Assembly: GCA_946415795.1 (NCBI GenBank)
Contig: CAMKTW010000046.1
Coordinates: 1 to 9,668, forward strand
Direction: 5' to 3'
Length of the DNA: 9,668 nt
Origin: an uncultured Bacteroidales bacterium
Lineage (GTDB): Bacteria > Bacteroidota > Bacteroidia > Bacteroidales > UBA932
Shown here piece after piece: positions 1-6,371 of this stretch (its first letter is position 1; each line of letters starts with the position of its first letter). The translations under genes were made by a program, and so were the position numbers. The notes under the pieces were generated by a model. It saw nothing but the letters and a program-made list of their open reading frames with translations, was not told where the DNA came from and did not search any database.

Positions 1-486
1 TACAGCGAAAAGACCGCTGAAGAGATTGACAAGGAGGTTAAACGTCTGATTGACCAGGCGCACGCTACCGCAACCAGGGTGCTTGAAGAGCATCGGGAGG
101 GGTTTGAACAACTGGCGGCACTCCTTCTGGAACGCGAGGTTATTTTCTCTGAAGACGTGGAGCGTATCCTCGGCCCCCGCCCGGGCGGCGTCAATCCCAA
201 TGCGATATTGGAAGAGCCGCAAGCTTCTGCCGTGGAAGATTCCCCCGTGGCCCCCGAGCCCTCTGCTCAAGGGGATTTGCCATCTGAGCCGGCCGGCGAA
301 CCTTTACCGGCTTCTCACGAGGCTCCTGCAGATAATCCTTCCGATGAATCAGATAATACAGTCCCGGATGAGGCTGGACCTAAGCCGCGTGCACGTCGCA
401 AGGCGGCTCCAAGGAAAGAGACGGGTGAGACAGCCTCTGACCCCGTAGCTGTTGAAGATAATTCGACGCAGCCAACGCTCTTCTAA
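1..486 (+). CDS. ftsH: ATP-dependent zinc metalloprotease FtsH, C-terminal part (5' end outside window)
   Basis: The first 161 visible residues are read in frame 1 from the window edge to the TAA at 484-486. Residues 1-62 match the end of the FtsH M41 peptidase domain: an amphipathic helix (KTAEEIDKEVKRLIDQAH), then the typical EEHREGFEQLAALLLEREVI segment and the closing F-x-E-D-V-E-R-I-L-G-P-R-P. FtsH is a membrane-anchored AAA+ protease that degrades misfolded membrane proteins and short-lived regulators; its ATPase domain and zinc site lie upstream of the window. Residues 63-161 form a tail rich in Glu, Pro, Ala, Ser and Asp with a basic patch (RARRKAAPRK), probably disordered. Bacteroidetes FtsH proteins often carry such variable tails. 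The cdsA start follows after 5 bases, so the genes are probably co-transcribed. Identification is secure; the role of the tail is unknown. Confidence 0.93.
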   Translation, partial: YSEKTAEEIDKEVKRLIDQAHATATRVLEEHREGFEQLAALLLEREVIFSEDVERILGPRPGGVNPNAILEEPQASAVEDSPVAPEPSAQGDLPSEPAGEPLPASHEAPADNPSDESDNTVPDEAGPKPRARRKAAPRKETGETASDPVAVEDNSTQPTLF

Positions 487-491
487 TTGTT

Positions 492-1337
492 ATGGCTAAG
501 TCATCACTGTTATACAGGACTCTGGGCGCCGTACTTCTGGTTGTGGCTGTGGTGGGGTGCGTGCTGATCCATCCGCTGCTCTACGCTGCGCTGTTTGCGA
601 CTGGTATGGCATTGATGATTAACGAATTTTACCGGATGTCCCTAGGCGCTGGTACCCATACTGCGGTACGGGCTATGATGATAGCTTTGTGCGTGGCGTT
701 CTTCCTCGCCTGTGTCTTCTTTAAGATTTACGGTGTGGATTTCAAGTGGCTTCTGGCGGCGTTTCCCTTGCTGGCGTTGCTGTTGTCGTCGATGCTGTTT
801 GACCGTCAGGAGCGGATTGTGCGCCTCACCGTTCAGGATATCTGCTTCCCGATTGTCTATCTGCTGCTCCCTTTTGTCATAACAAATATGTTGATGTTCG
901 ATTCGGCGGGAACCTATTCCCCCCGGTTGTTCGTGGCGGTTATGACCCTGGTCTGGATGAACGACGTAGGCGGCTATGCCCTGGGTATGGCTTTGGGACA
1001 GAGGGAGAACAGCCCCAAGATTGCTCCGCATATCTCCCCCAAAAAGTCCTGGGCCGGCGTCGCAGGGAGTTTTTTGTTTACCTTTTTAACGGCCGCGGCA
1101 ATCTATATGACAGGTATCTTTTCCCTGCCGCTATGGCAATGGCTGGCGGCGGCGCTCATTGTAGTGGTGCTGGGGATTTTTGGCGACCTGTTTGAGTCGA
1201 TGATCAAGCGGCACTATCTTCAGAAGGATTCCGGGAGGATAGTTATCGGCCACGGCGGGCTGCTTGACCGCTTCGACGGAGCTTTATTCGCAATACCTGC
1301 AGTTACAGTTTTTTTTATACTAACAGGAGTTATTTAA
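492..1337 (+). CDS. cdsA: Phosphatidate cytidylyltransferase (CDP-diacylglycerol synthase)
   Basis: This 281-residue integral membrane enzyme makes CDP-diacylglycerol from phosphatidic acid and CTP, the branch point for all phospholipids. The family signature is clear near the C terminus: S236-M-I-K-R, then K245-D246, H254-G-G and D259-R-F-D262, matching the S-x-x-K-R-x4-K-D ... H-G-G-x-x-D-R-x-D pattern with its metal and CTP-binding acidic residues. Before it are several hydrophobic segments (about 11-30, 31-45, 60-80, 84-102, 115-135, 145-165, 190-230) and the conserved ISPKKSWAGVAGS stretch, typical of CdsA. Length is normal for Bacteroidetes. The ATG at 492 lies 5 bases after ftsH; no strong Shine-Dalgarno is seen, as is usual in this phylum. 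psd follows after 12 bases, so the first and last committed steps of phosphatidylethanolamine synthesis sit side by side. Confidence 0.95.
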   Translation: MAKSSLLYRTLGAVLLVVAVVGCVLIHPLLYAALFATGMALMINEFYRMSLGAGTHTAVRAMMIALCVAFFLACVFFKIYGVDFKWLLAAFPLLALLLSSMLFDRQERIVRLTVQDICFPIVYLLLPFVITNMLMFDSAGTYSPRLFVAVMTLVWMNDVGGYALGMALGQRENSPKIAPHISPKKSWAGVAGSFLFTFLTAAAIYMTGIFSLPLWQWLAAALIVVVLGIFGDLFESMIKRHYLQKDSGRIVIGHGGLLDRFDGALFAIPAVTVFFILTGVI

Positions 1338-1349
1338 TTATCAAATCAT

Positions 1350-2006
1350 ATGGGCATACATAGCGAAGGCATACCCTTTATTATTGCAAACAGTGTTATA
1401 TGGGCAGCGGCATTTGCCTCTGTCTTGAAATGGTGTCATCATCCTCTGCTCAGGGTGATTCTCTCTGCCCTGTGCCTTTTTATGTTTGCGATTATGATTA
1501 TTTTCTTCCGCTCTCCCAAGCGTGAAGTCACCTCTGATGCAGAACTGGTTGTGGCGCCATCTGACGGGGAAGTGGTAGAGGTGGACAAGATATATGTTGA
1601 CGAATATTTTGGTTGTGAGTGTACCCGCATATCAATATTCCTGTCTCTGTTCAACGTACACATCACCTGGTACCCCACAGGCGGAGAGGTGGTTTATAGC
1701 AAGTATTACCCAGGAGCCCATTTTATGGCTTTTCTCCCCAAGGCTTCCGACAAGAACGAGCACACCAACATTGTAGTGCGTGATGCCTGTGGCAGGGAGG
1801 TGATGTTCAGCCAGATCGCAGGCATAGTAGCGCGCAGGATCGTGTGTTATGCCGAGGAGGGGGCGCAGTGTATCCAGGGCGCCGAGGCTGGTTTTATAAA
1901 GTTTGGCTCGCGCCTGACCGTCCTGATCCCGGGCGAAGTGGATCCTATGGTTGCTGTCGGTGACAAGGTAAAAGGGAGCGTCACTCCGCTGGCCAGGTTT
2001 AAATAG
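1350..2006 (+). CDS. psd: Phosphatidylserine decarboxylase proenzyme, short form
   Basis: The 218-residue product is a pyruvoyl-dependent decarboxylase that turns phosphatidylserine into phosphatidylethanolamine at the inner membrane. One or two N-terminal membrane helices (about 10-53) precede the catalytic part. Visible family features are APSDG (69-73), NVHITWYP with H104, a conserved YPGAHF block and the processing site FGSR with Gly186-Ser187. By analogy with the family, the chain cuts itself at Gly-Ser and the new N-terminal serine becomes the pyruvoyl group, giving a roughly 186-residue beta and a 32-residue alpha chain. The length fits the short Psd class found in Bacteroidetes and archaea, not the longer E. 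coli type. Phosphatidylserine synthase (pssA), often adjacent in Bacteroidetes, is not next to it here; a MATE transporter follows after 9 bases. Confidence 0.94.
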   Translation: MGIHSEGIPFIIANSVIWAAAFASVLKWCHHPLLRVILSALCLFMFAIMIIFFRSPKREVTSDAELVVAPSDGEVVEVDKIYVDEYFGCECTRISIFLSLFNVHITWYPTGGEVVYSKYYPGAHFMAFLPKASDKNEHTNIVVRDACGREVMFSQIAGIVARRIVCYAEEGAQCIQGAEAGFIKFGSRLTVLIPGEVDPMVAVGDKVKGSVTPLARFK

Positions 2007-2015
2007 AGAGTACAG

Positions 2016-3374
2016 ATGATCCCCGTAGAGTTAGGTACAGAGAAAATAGGCAAACTGCTCAAGCAATATGCCACTCCGGCTATAATTGCGATGCTTGCCA
2101 CCTCTCTCTACAATATGGTGGACAGCATTTTTATCGGACAGGGGGTGGGTCCGATGGCTATATCCGGCCTTGCGGTGACATTCCCGCTGATGAATATAGC
2201 GGTTGCGTTCGGTACGCTGGTGGGTGTGGGCGCCTCTACGCTGGTTTCCATACTCCTTGGGCAGCAGGACTACAAACTGGCAAACCGGGTGCTGGGCAAT
2301 GTCGTCATATTAAACGTTGCGATAGGCATTTTTGTCACAATCTTGTCGCTGGTGTTTATGGACCCGATCCTGTATTTTTTCGGTGCCAGCGAAAACACCA
2401 TCACCTATGCCCGTGAGTATATGGTGATAATAATGGGCGGCAATATTATCTCGCATCTCTATCACGGCCTCAACTCGGTATTGCGTTCATCCGGACGGCC
2501 GCGGCTGGCAATGAATGCCACGATACTGGCCGTAGTTCTCAACACTATCCTCGACCCGCTGTTCATTTTCGCTTTCAAGATGGGCATTCAGGGCGCCGCC
2601 ATCGCCACGGTGCTGGCTCAGATAGTGGCGCTGGTGTGGGTGACCAGGCTTCTGATGGATCGCAGCCACGTGCTCCATTTCTCGCGCGATTGTTTCCGTT
2701 TCGACTGGAAGATTGCCTGGCGCTCCCTCTCTATAGGTATGTCGCCGTTTCTGATGAACATAGCTTCGTGCTTTGTAGTCATCCTGATAAATAATCAGCT
2801 CAAGCGTTATGGCGGGGACCTGGCCATTGGTGCCTACGGCATCACCAACCGTATCGGCTTTTTCTTTTTCACCATCTCAATGGGGCTCAACCAGGGTATG
2901 CAGCCTATTGCAGGATATAACTTTGGTGCCCGTAACTGGGAAAGGGTCAAGTCTGTTCTGCGGCTCACCATTATGTGCTCGATGATAGCAATGTCGCTGG
3001 GCTTTATTGTGGCGGTGACAATTCCTGGCGTGGCGGTGTCTCTGTTTACTCACGACCCCGAGCTCAAGGCGATTGCCGCCCGTGCGTGCAGCATCACCCT
3101 GCTGATGTTCCCGATAGTCGGGTTCCAGGCGGTGGTCACCAATTTCTTCCAGTGCGTGGGCTATGTGGGCAGGGCGATATTTCTTTCCCTTTCGCGCCAG
3201 TTGCTGTTCTTGATACCGTTCCTGGCTCTCTTCCCGCTGTTCCTGGGACTGGACGGAGTGTGGTGGAGCCTGCCCGCATCCGATGCAGTGTCGTCAATAG
3301 TGGCATTCTTTATGATGCGCCGCCTTATGCGCAACTTCGGAAAAAACGAAAAACCTGTTTTGGAAAACGCCTGA
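2016..3374 (+). CDS. MATE family efflux transporter
   Basis: This 452-residue protein of about 12 membrane helices belongs to the multidrug and toxic compound extrusion family, which exports cationic or amphipathic compounds with inward Na+ or H+ flow. The N-terminal half has the typical opening SLYNMVDSIFIGQGVG (30-45), the G-x-x-x-L-x-S-x-L-L-G-Q segment after the second helix, and the strongly conserved NTILDPLFIF...GIQGAAIATVLAQ block (176-202). The second half repeats the pattern with a QGMQPIAGYNFGARNWERV motif, diagnostic of the DinF/NorM-like bacterial MATE branch. Length and topology are normal, and it ends with a short basic cytoplasmic tail. It lies in the same tight run as cdsA and psd (9 bases after psd, 3 bases before the kinase-like gene). 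The substrate cannot be told from the sequence, and a lipid-related role suggested by context would be speculation. Confidence 0.93.
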   Translation: MIPVELGTEKIGKLLKQYATPAIIAMLATSLYNMVDSIFIGQGVGPMAISGLAVTFPLMNIAVAFGTLVGVGASTLVSILLGQQDYKLANRVLGNVVILNVAIGIFVTILSLVFMDPILYFFGASENTITYAREYMVIIMGGNIISHLYHGLNSVLRSSGRPRLAMNATILAVVLNTILDPLFIFAFKMGIQGAAIATVLAQIVALVWVTRLLMDRSHVLHFSRDCFRFDWKIAWRSLSIGMSPFLMNIASCFVVILINNQLKRYGGDLAIGAYGITNRIGFFFFTISMGLNQGMQPIAGYNFGARNWERVKSVLRLTIMCSMIAMSLGFIVAVTIPGVAVSLFTHDPELKAIAARACSITLLMFPIVGFQAVVTNFFQCVGYVGRAIFLSLSRQLLFLIPFLALFPLFLGLDGVWWSLPASDAVSSIVAFFMMRRLMRNFGKNEKPVLENA

Positions 3375-3377
3375 TAT

Positions 3378-4010
3378 ATGGACGATAAAGTCTTGATAAC
3401 CGTTGGCCGCCAGATAGGCAGCGGCGGACTGCAAGTGGCCAGACTGGTGGCAACTGAGTTTGGTGTAGAGGTCTATGACAAGAATCTGCTGATGCTCACC
3501 GCTAAGGAGAGCGGCCTGGCCCCGGAAATCTTCAGCGAACGCGACGAGAAGCGTTCCGCCCTGGGCCGCTTTGCCCGCTTCATCGGCATCCGGGGTTCCG
3601 TCTATGCCGATACAGGAGCCTACTCCGACACCGGCAATCTCAGCGGCGACGACCTTTTCGCCCTTCAGAGTAATGTCATTAAGACCATAGCAGAAAAAGG
3701 CTCCGGTGTGTTTGTGGGCCGCGCCGCAGATTATGTCCTCCGGGACAATCCGCGCCTTATGTCGGTATTCATCACTGCCGATACGGAAGACCGCATTGCA
3801 ATGGTGATGGAGCGTGAGCATCTTTCAGAGGCTGAAGCCGCCCGTTTTATTGCAGACGCAGACCGCAAGCGCGCAAGCTATTACAACTACTACACCTTCA
3901 AAACCTGGGGTGATGGCGCCAGCTACGATATCTGCCTCAACACTTCCCGCTTCGGCCTGGAAACCACCGCAGAATTAATCGCGCGGATGTACCGTCAGTG
4001 CCGTTTTTAG
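3378..4010 (+). CDS. Cytidylate kinase-like family protein (P-loop NMP-kinase fold)
   Basis: A 210-residue soluble protein that starts with a P-loop of the form GRQIGSGG (10-17), followed by YDKNLL (33-38), where cytidylate kinases place substrate-binding residues. A central FVGRAADYVL segment (112-121) and a strand FITAD (131-135) precede a basic LID-like helix, DADRKRASYYNYYT (160-173). This arrangement fits the cytidylate kinase-like family that is common and often multicopy in Bacteroidetes, distinct from housekeeping Cmk. By fold it should transfer phosphate to a nucleotide or a related small molecule, but its true substrate is not known to me. The start at 3378 lies 3 bases after the MATE stop, so translation is probably coupled. 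It is the last gene of the plus-strand run; the next gene is convergent, 37 bases away, with no obvious intrinsic terminator between them. Confidence 0.85.
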   Translation: MDDKVLITVGRQIGSGGLQVARLVATEFGVEVYDKNLLMLTAKESGLAPEIFSERDEKRSALGRFARFIGIRGSVYADTGAYSDTGNLSGDDLFALQSNVIKTIAEKGSGVFVGRAADYVLRDNPRLMSVFITADTEDRIAMVMEREHLSEAEAARFIADADRKRASYYNYYTFKTWGDGASYDICLNTSRFGLETTAELIARMYRQCRF

Positions 4011-4047
4011 CCATGATAGCAGGGGCTTTAAGTGAATAGCGTCCGGT

Positions 4048-4638
4048 TTACTCTTTCGGCGATTCCTTACGGATCCGTTTCACAGAGTGTTTTAACTTCC
4101 CTATCACGAAATTAAGCTCCAGTTGGGTCTCAGTTTCATTTGTCTGCAGATCCGGCATTACGATGTCTGTGAGCAGTTCGCCAAAGTGTTTCATCATAGA
4201 AGTCTGTTTATGTTTATCGGACTCCTGGTGCAGTTGAAGCAGTTCCCGTTTCAGACTTCGAACCTTATAAAAGGTTTCAATGATGGCAAATGTTACAGCC
4301 CTTGCACGTTCACTTTTTAAGATTGTCGCCAGCATATAGAGGCCTCGCTCAGTGAATACTCGTGTGGAATTCCGACTCATTACAGACACGTTTGTGGACG
4401 AAATTTTCGACCGCAATTCATGTAACTCGCTGTCTGTGAGTAGAAACACGTACCCGTCTGGAAACTTATCTGCGTTGTTGCGAACAGCCTCATTCACGCG
4501 TTTGGTTTCTACTCCATACAGTTCTGCCACATCGGCATCGGCTATCACATCCACATTTCTTATGTGGACTATTTTGCTCACTACATTCTCGATGTTTACC
4601 AATTCTTGAAAGTTGTCGTCTCTCTTCGTTTCACTCAT
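4048..4638 (-). CDS. ORF6N domain-containing DNA-binding protein
   Basis: A 196-residue protein with an ORF6N domain at about residues 16-105: VSKIVHIRNVDVIADADVAELYGVETKRVNEAVRNN, then F-P-x-x-Y-V-F-x-L and FTERGLYMLATIL. ORF6N (related to KilA-N and Bro-N) is a presumed DNA-binding domain common in phage proteins and bacterial accessory islands. Residues 106-196 are a charged, mostly helical tail with a probable coiled-coil part (VRSLKRELLQLHQESDKHK) and a basic end. The ATG at 4638 gives a complete domain. It opens the accessory part of the window and points against the core operon. An inverted repeat about 57 bases upstream (4695-4709) and a repeat shared with the upstream region of the nuclease gene (4731-4756) could be binding sites, perhaps for self-regulation (inference). 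Molecular targets are unknown. Confidence 0.88.
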   Translation of the reverse strand: MSETKRDDNFQELVNIENVVSKIVHIRNVDVIADADVAELYGVETKRVNEAVRNNADKFPDGYVFLLTDSELHELRSKISSTNVSVMSRNSTRVFTERGLYMLATILKSERARAVTFAIIETFYKVRSLKRELLQLHQESDKHKQTSMMKHFGELLTDIVMPDLQTNETETQLELNFVIGKLKHSVKRIRKESPKE

Positions 4639-4694
4639 AATACAGCTCTTAAATGGGTTAATACTATCGGCTTACGCACTAGTAAATATAGGGT

Positions 4695-4709
4695 ATTATT
4701 GTGAATAAT
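4695..4709. promoter_or_regulatory. Inverted repeat upstream of the ORF6N gene, possible operator
   Basis: ATTATT (4695-4700), GTG, AATAAT (4704-4709) is a perfect 6-bp inverted repeat with a 3-base centre, 57 bases upstream of the ORF6N start in an AT-rich gap. A weak -7-like box on the minus strand (TATATTTA, 4683-4690) lies just downstream. Position and symmetry suit an operator for a DNA-binding regulator, but short AT-rich palindromes arise by chance easily. Confidence 0.3.
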
Positions 4710-4730
4710 GTGCGGCAGAAACGCGCTAAT

Positions 4731-4756
4731 AATCAAATATTTAAGATTGTGAAAAT
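4731..4756 (+). repeat. Copy 1 of a 26-bp direct repeat found upstream of two minus-strand genes
   Basis: AATCAA, then TATTTA, then GATTGTGAAAATG, at 4731-4756, recurs at 6271-6296 with only two mismatches (A/G and A/T). Both copies have the same orientation and lie 75-95 bases upstream of a minus-strand start (ORF6N at 4638, nuclease at 6196). Flanking bases on both sides differ, so this is a discrete shared box rather than part of a larger duplication. It could be a common regulator site or a trace of cassette boundaries. Confidence 0.6.
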
Positions 4757-4856
4757 GGAGTGCGATTAACGAAATTTCGAAAACAGTAAATCGATTTTTA
4801 AGAATAAGTCTACAGTTTTTGAATACGCTGACAAACCGCTCGGTGCAGAATCCTGC

Positions 4857-4904
4857 GCTTGCAATTCTTTCCGGGCAAAAATCTGCCCCTGAAAGAATTC
4901 AAGC
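4857..4904. repeat. Long imperfect hairpin in the nuclease 3' region
   Basis: GCTTG (4857-4861) pairs with CAAGC (4900-4904). After one bulged C, AATTCTTTC (4863-4871) pairs with GAAAGAATT (4891-4899). Inside, GGGCA (4873-4877) pairs with TGCCC (4884-4888) around a six-base loop. This gives 19 base pairs in 48 bases. Lying about 230 bases past the nuclease stop on its strand, it could end or protect that transcript, although no T-run follows in either direction. A small GCAG/CTGC hairpin (4845-4856) sits next to it. Confidence 0.75.
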
Positions 4905-4940
4905 TACGGACTTTATCTGCTCCTCGCTCTGTCGCCATTG

Positions 4941-5083
4941 GTCCCGCCAAAGCGCCACACGGAAATCTGAGGCTTCACGAAACGACGCGGGCGCACCACC
5001 GCCATCCTTCCTAATGTTCAAGTGACGAGCACTGCCGCATGGGACGGGTGGGGTAGAGCGCATCCCGGCGCTTTGGCCGGGAC
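4941..5083. repeat. Inverted repeat pair with a competing local hairpin
   Basis: GTCCCGCCAAAGCGCC (4941-4956) is the reverse complement of 5067-5083 except for one extra C in the right arm, with 110 bases between the arms. The right arm can alternatively fold on itself: TCCCGGC (5063-5069), loop GCTTTG, GCCGGGA (5076-5082). The long-range and local pairings exclude each other. The block is GC-rich compared with its left flank and starts about 50 bases beyond the nuclease stop on the minus strand. Confidence 0.65.
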
Positions 5084-5134
5084 GAGCCGGTGTTATCTTT
5101 AATAGTTTTCGAACCCGATTCGCTTCCATGACCA

Positions 5135-6196
5135 TCACTCAATTCTTCTACTGCTCTTGCGGTTGAATTCACGCTTGCCTTCCTCTACTTCTTCTATCAA
5201 CTGTTCAGTGGAAGGGAGGTAGAGCTCATATTTGCTGGCAATGATGGTCGTATTGTTTTCTGGCAGTGCCATGCGAACTGCCGTTTCGTTCTTCTCGGTG
5301 CAGAGGAGTATGCCTATAGTTGGATTCTCGTCGGCTTGTTTTACAACCCGGTCATAGTAGTTAACGTACATCTGCAGCTGGCCAAGATCTTGGTGCGTGC
5401 CCTTGTGGGTCTTAAGATCGATGAGGACGAAGCATCTGAGCAAACGGTTGTATAATACAAGATCCACTTTGTATTCGTCATCTTCGATGAGGATTCGCTT
5501 TTGCCTATCGCTAAAAAGGAATCCGTTGCCCAGTTCCATCAGGAATTCCTGCAGATGGGTGATGAGGGTATCTTCCATCTCGCTCTCGTAGTAGTGTGCT
5601 TTCTGCTCCAACCCGAGGAATTCGAGGTACATGGGGTCTTTGACAACCTCAGTGGGGGATTCCGGAATCCTTTCCTTACGGGCAACGGCGAGAACGGCCT
5701 CTTTGTCGTTGCTTTTCACGAGACGCTCGTACAAAAGAGAGTTCTTCTGCCGTTCAAGTTCTCTCGCAGTCCAGCAGTTATTGACGGACTCAAGTTCGTA
5801 ATATTCTCTTTTGTCAGGGTCTGAAATCTGTATCAATGTCCTGTATTGTGTCCAGTTCAATTGTGAACGCAGTGCGTTCACTTTCGGATAGGTCCTATAG
5901 AACTGTACGCTGAAGTGCAGTTGCCGCGTAGAGAATCCGCTGCCGTAGCCGGGGACAAGGCGCTGGGCAAGACGTTCGATTAAGTATGAGCCGTAGTCGG
6001 CTCGGTTCGATCCTTTCTGCTCCTCTTCAAAGACGCGGCGACCGGTCTTCCAATACATCAGCACGCGGTTGAAGTCGACGCTGCGGACAGCGTTGGTACG
6101 CGCTTCCTCAATAATGGCGCGCACATCCTCGTATAACTGATTCTCGCTGGAGGAATATGGCACAGCATCTTTCATAATAAAGTGTTTTTGATCCAT
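5135..6196 (-). CDS. DUF1016/YhcG-type PD-(D/E)XK nuclease domain protein
   Basis: A 353-residue protein. Residues about 20-165 match the DUF1016 N-terminal helical domain (IIEEARTNAVRSVDFNRVLMYWKTGRRVFEEEQ ..., YLIERLAQRL...GFSTRQLHFSVQFY...LNWTQYRTLIQI). Residues about 185-335 form the C-terminal nuclease-like domain with LEFLGL, GNGFLFSDRQKRI, D245 in YKVDLVLYN, the IDLK core (D260, K262) and QLQMYVNYYD, so the PD-(D/E)XK active-site pattern appears intact. The family is related to endonucleases and is frequent in accessory and defence islands; its exact role is unsettled. I chose ATG 6196 over an in-frame TTG at 6268 because a TAnnTTTG box (6222-6229) lies between them and the extra 24 residues are not family-like; ATG 6175 is a further option. 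It stands alone between two structured non-coding stretches. Confidence 0.87.
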   Translation of the reverse strand: MDQKHFIMKDAVPYSSSENQLYEDVRAIIEEARTNAVRSVDFNRVLMYWKTGRRVFEEEQKGSNRADYGSYLIERLAQRLVPGYGSGFSTRQLHFSVQFYRTYPKVNALRSQLNWTQYRTLIQISDPDKREYYELESVNNCWTARELERQKNSLLYERLVKSNDKEAVLAVARKERIPESPTEVVKDPMYLEFLGLEQKAHYYESEMEDTLITHLQEFLMELGNGFLFSDRQKRILIEDDEYKVDLVLYNRLLRCFVLIDLKTHKGTHQDLGQLQMYVNYYDRVVKQADENPTIGILLCTEKNETAVRMALPENNTTIIASKYELYLPSTEQLIEEVEEGKREFNRKSSRRIE

Positions 6197-6221
6197 CGTC
6201 TTCACATATCTTGATTCAGGA

Positions 6222-6229
6222 CAAATATA
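6222..6229 (-). promoter_or_regulatory. Predicted Bacteroidetes -7 box for the nuclease gene
   Basis: On the minus strand 6229-6222 reads TATATTTG, a full match to the Bacteroidetes TAnnTTTG -7 consensus. It would start transcription near 6215, about 19 bases before ATG 6196. No clear TTTG -33 element is present at the usual 19-21 base spacing, so the promoter may be weak or activator-dependent. It supports the shorter nuclease start. Confidence 0.45.
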
Positions 6230-6270
6230 AGCCTGCTCGATTGGTTTTGTACTACTCAAAACATCCAAAC

Positions 6271-6296
6271 AATCAAGTATTTATGATTGTGAAAAT
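6271..6296 (+). repeat. Copy 2 of the 26-bp direct repeat, with inverted-repeat core
   Basis: This copy differs from 4731-4756 at two positions. In this copy the region also forms a perfect inverted repeat, ACAATCA (6269-6275) and TGATTGT (6284-6290) around eight bases, as expected of a binding site for a dimeric protein. Its left side overlaps a 13-base string, ATCCAAACAATCA (6263-6275), which recurs at 8417-8429 upstream of the small gene before the GNAT. Confidence 0.6.
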
Positions 6297-6335
6297 GACA
6301 TCATTATTCATTATAATACAAATCCCCATTTCCGT

Positions 6336-6366
6336 TTTTAAAAACAGAAATCATTTGTTAATTTTG
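6336..6366 (+). promoter_or_regulatory. Predicted Bacteroidetes promoter for the structured RNA
   Basis: TAATTTTG (6359-6366) matches the TAnnTTTG -7 consensus fully. TTTT (6336-6339), three of four bases of the TTTG -33 element, lies exactly 19 bases upstream, inside a palindrome G-TTTTT-AAAAA-C (6334-6345). The expected start is near 6372-6374, exactly where the first hairpin of the structured stretch begins. No plausible plus-strand coding region follows, which points to a non-coding transcript. Confidence 0.6.
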
Positions 6367-6371
6367 CATTT

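Larger units (their letters stand above)
4639..5134. other. Gene-poor stretch between ORF6N and nuclease genes
   Basis: The left part (4639-4840) is AT-rich and holds the ORF6N upstream region, the palindrome at 4695-4709 and repeat copy 1. The right part (4841-5134) is GC-richer and full of inverted repeats, listed separately. The minus-strand reading frame at 4899-5138 begins with GTG overlapping the nuclease stop, but the product is low-complexity and runs through both arms of an inverted repeat, so I do not accept it as a gene. No tRNA or known RNA family was recognised. Confidence 0.6.

Noticed and set aside
3294..3821. Minus-strand 175-codon frame
   Set aside because: Antisense shadow of the MATE and kinase-like genes, both of which show clear family motifs on the plus strand.
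4899..5138. 79-codon minus-strand frame whose GTG overlaps the nuclease stop
   Set aside because: The overlap would suit translational coupling, but the sequence is low-complexity, basic and spans both arms of an inverted repeat; kept only as an alternative explanation.
6197..6268. TTG start at 6268 giving a 377-residue nuclease
   Set aside because: A matching -7 promoter box lies downstream of it at 6222-6229, and the additional 24 residues do not look like the family N terminus.
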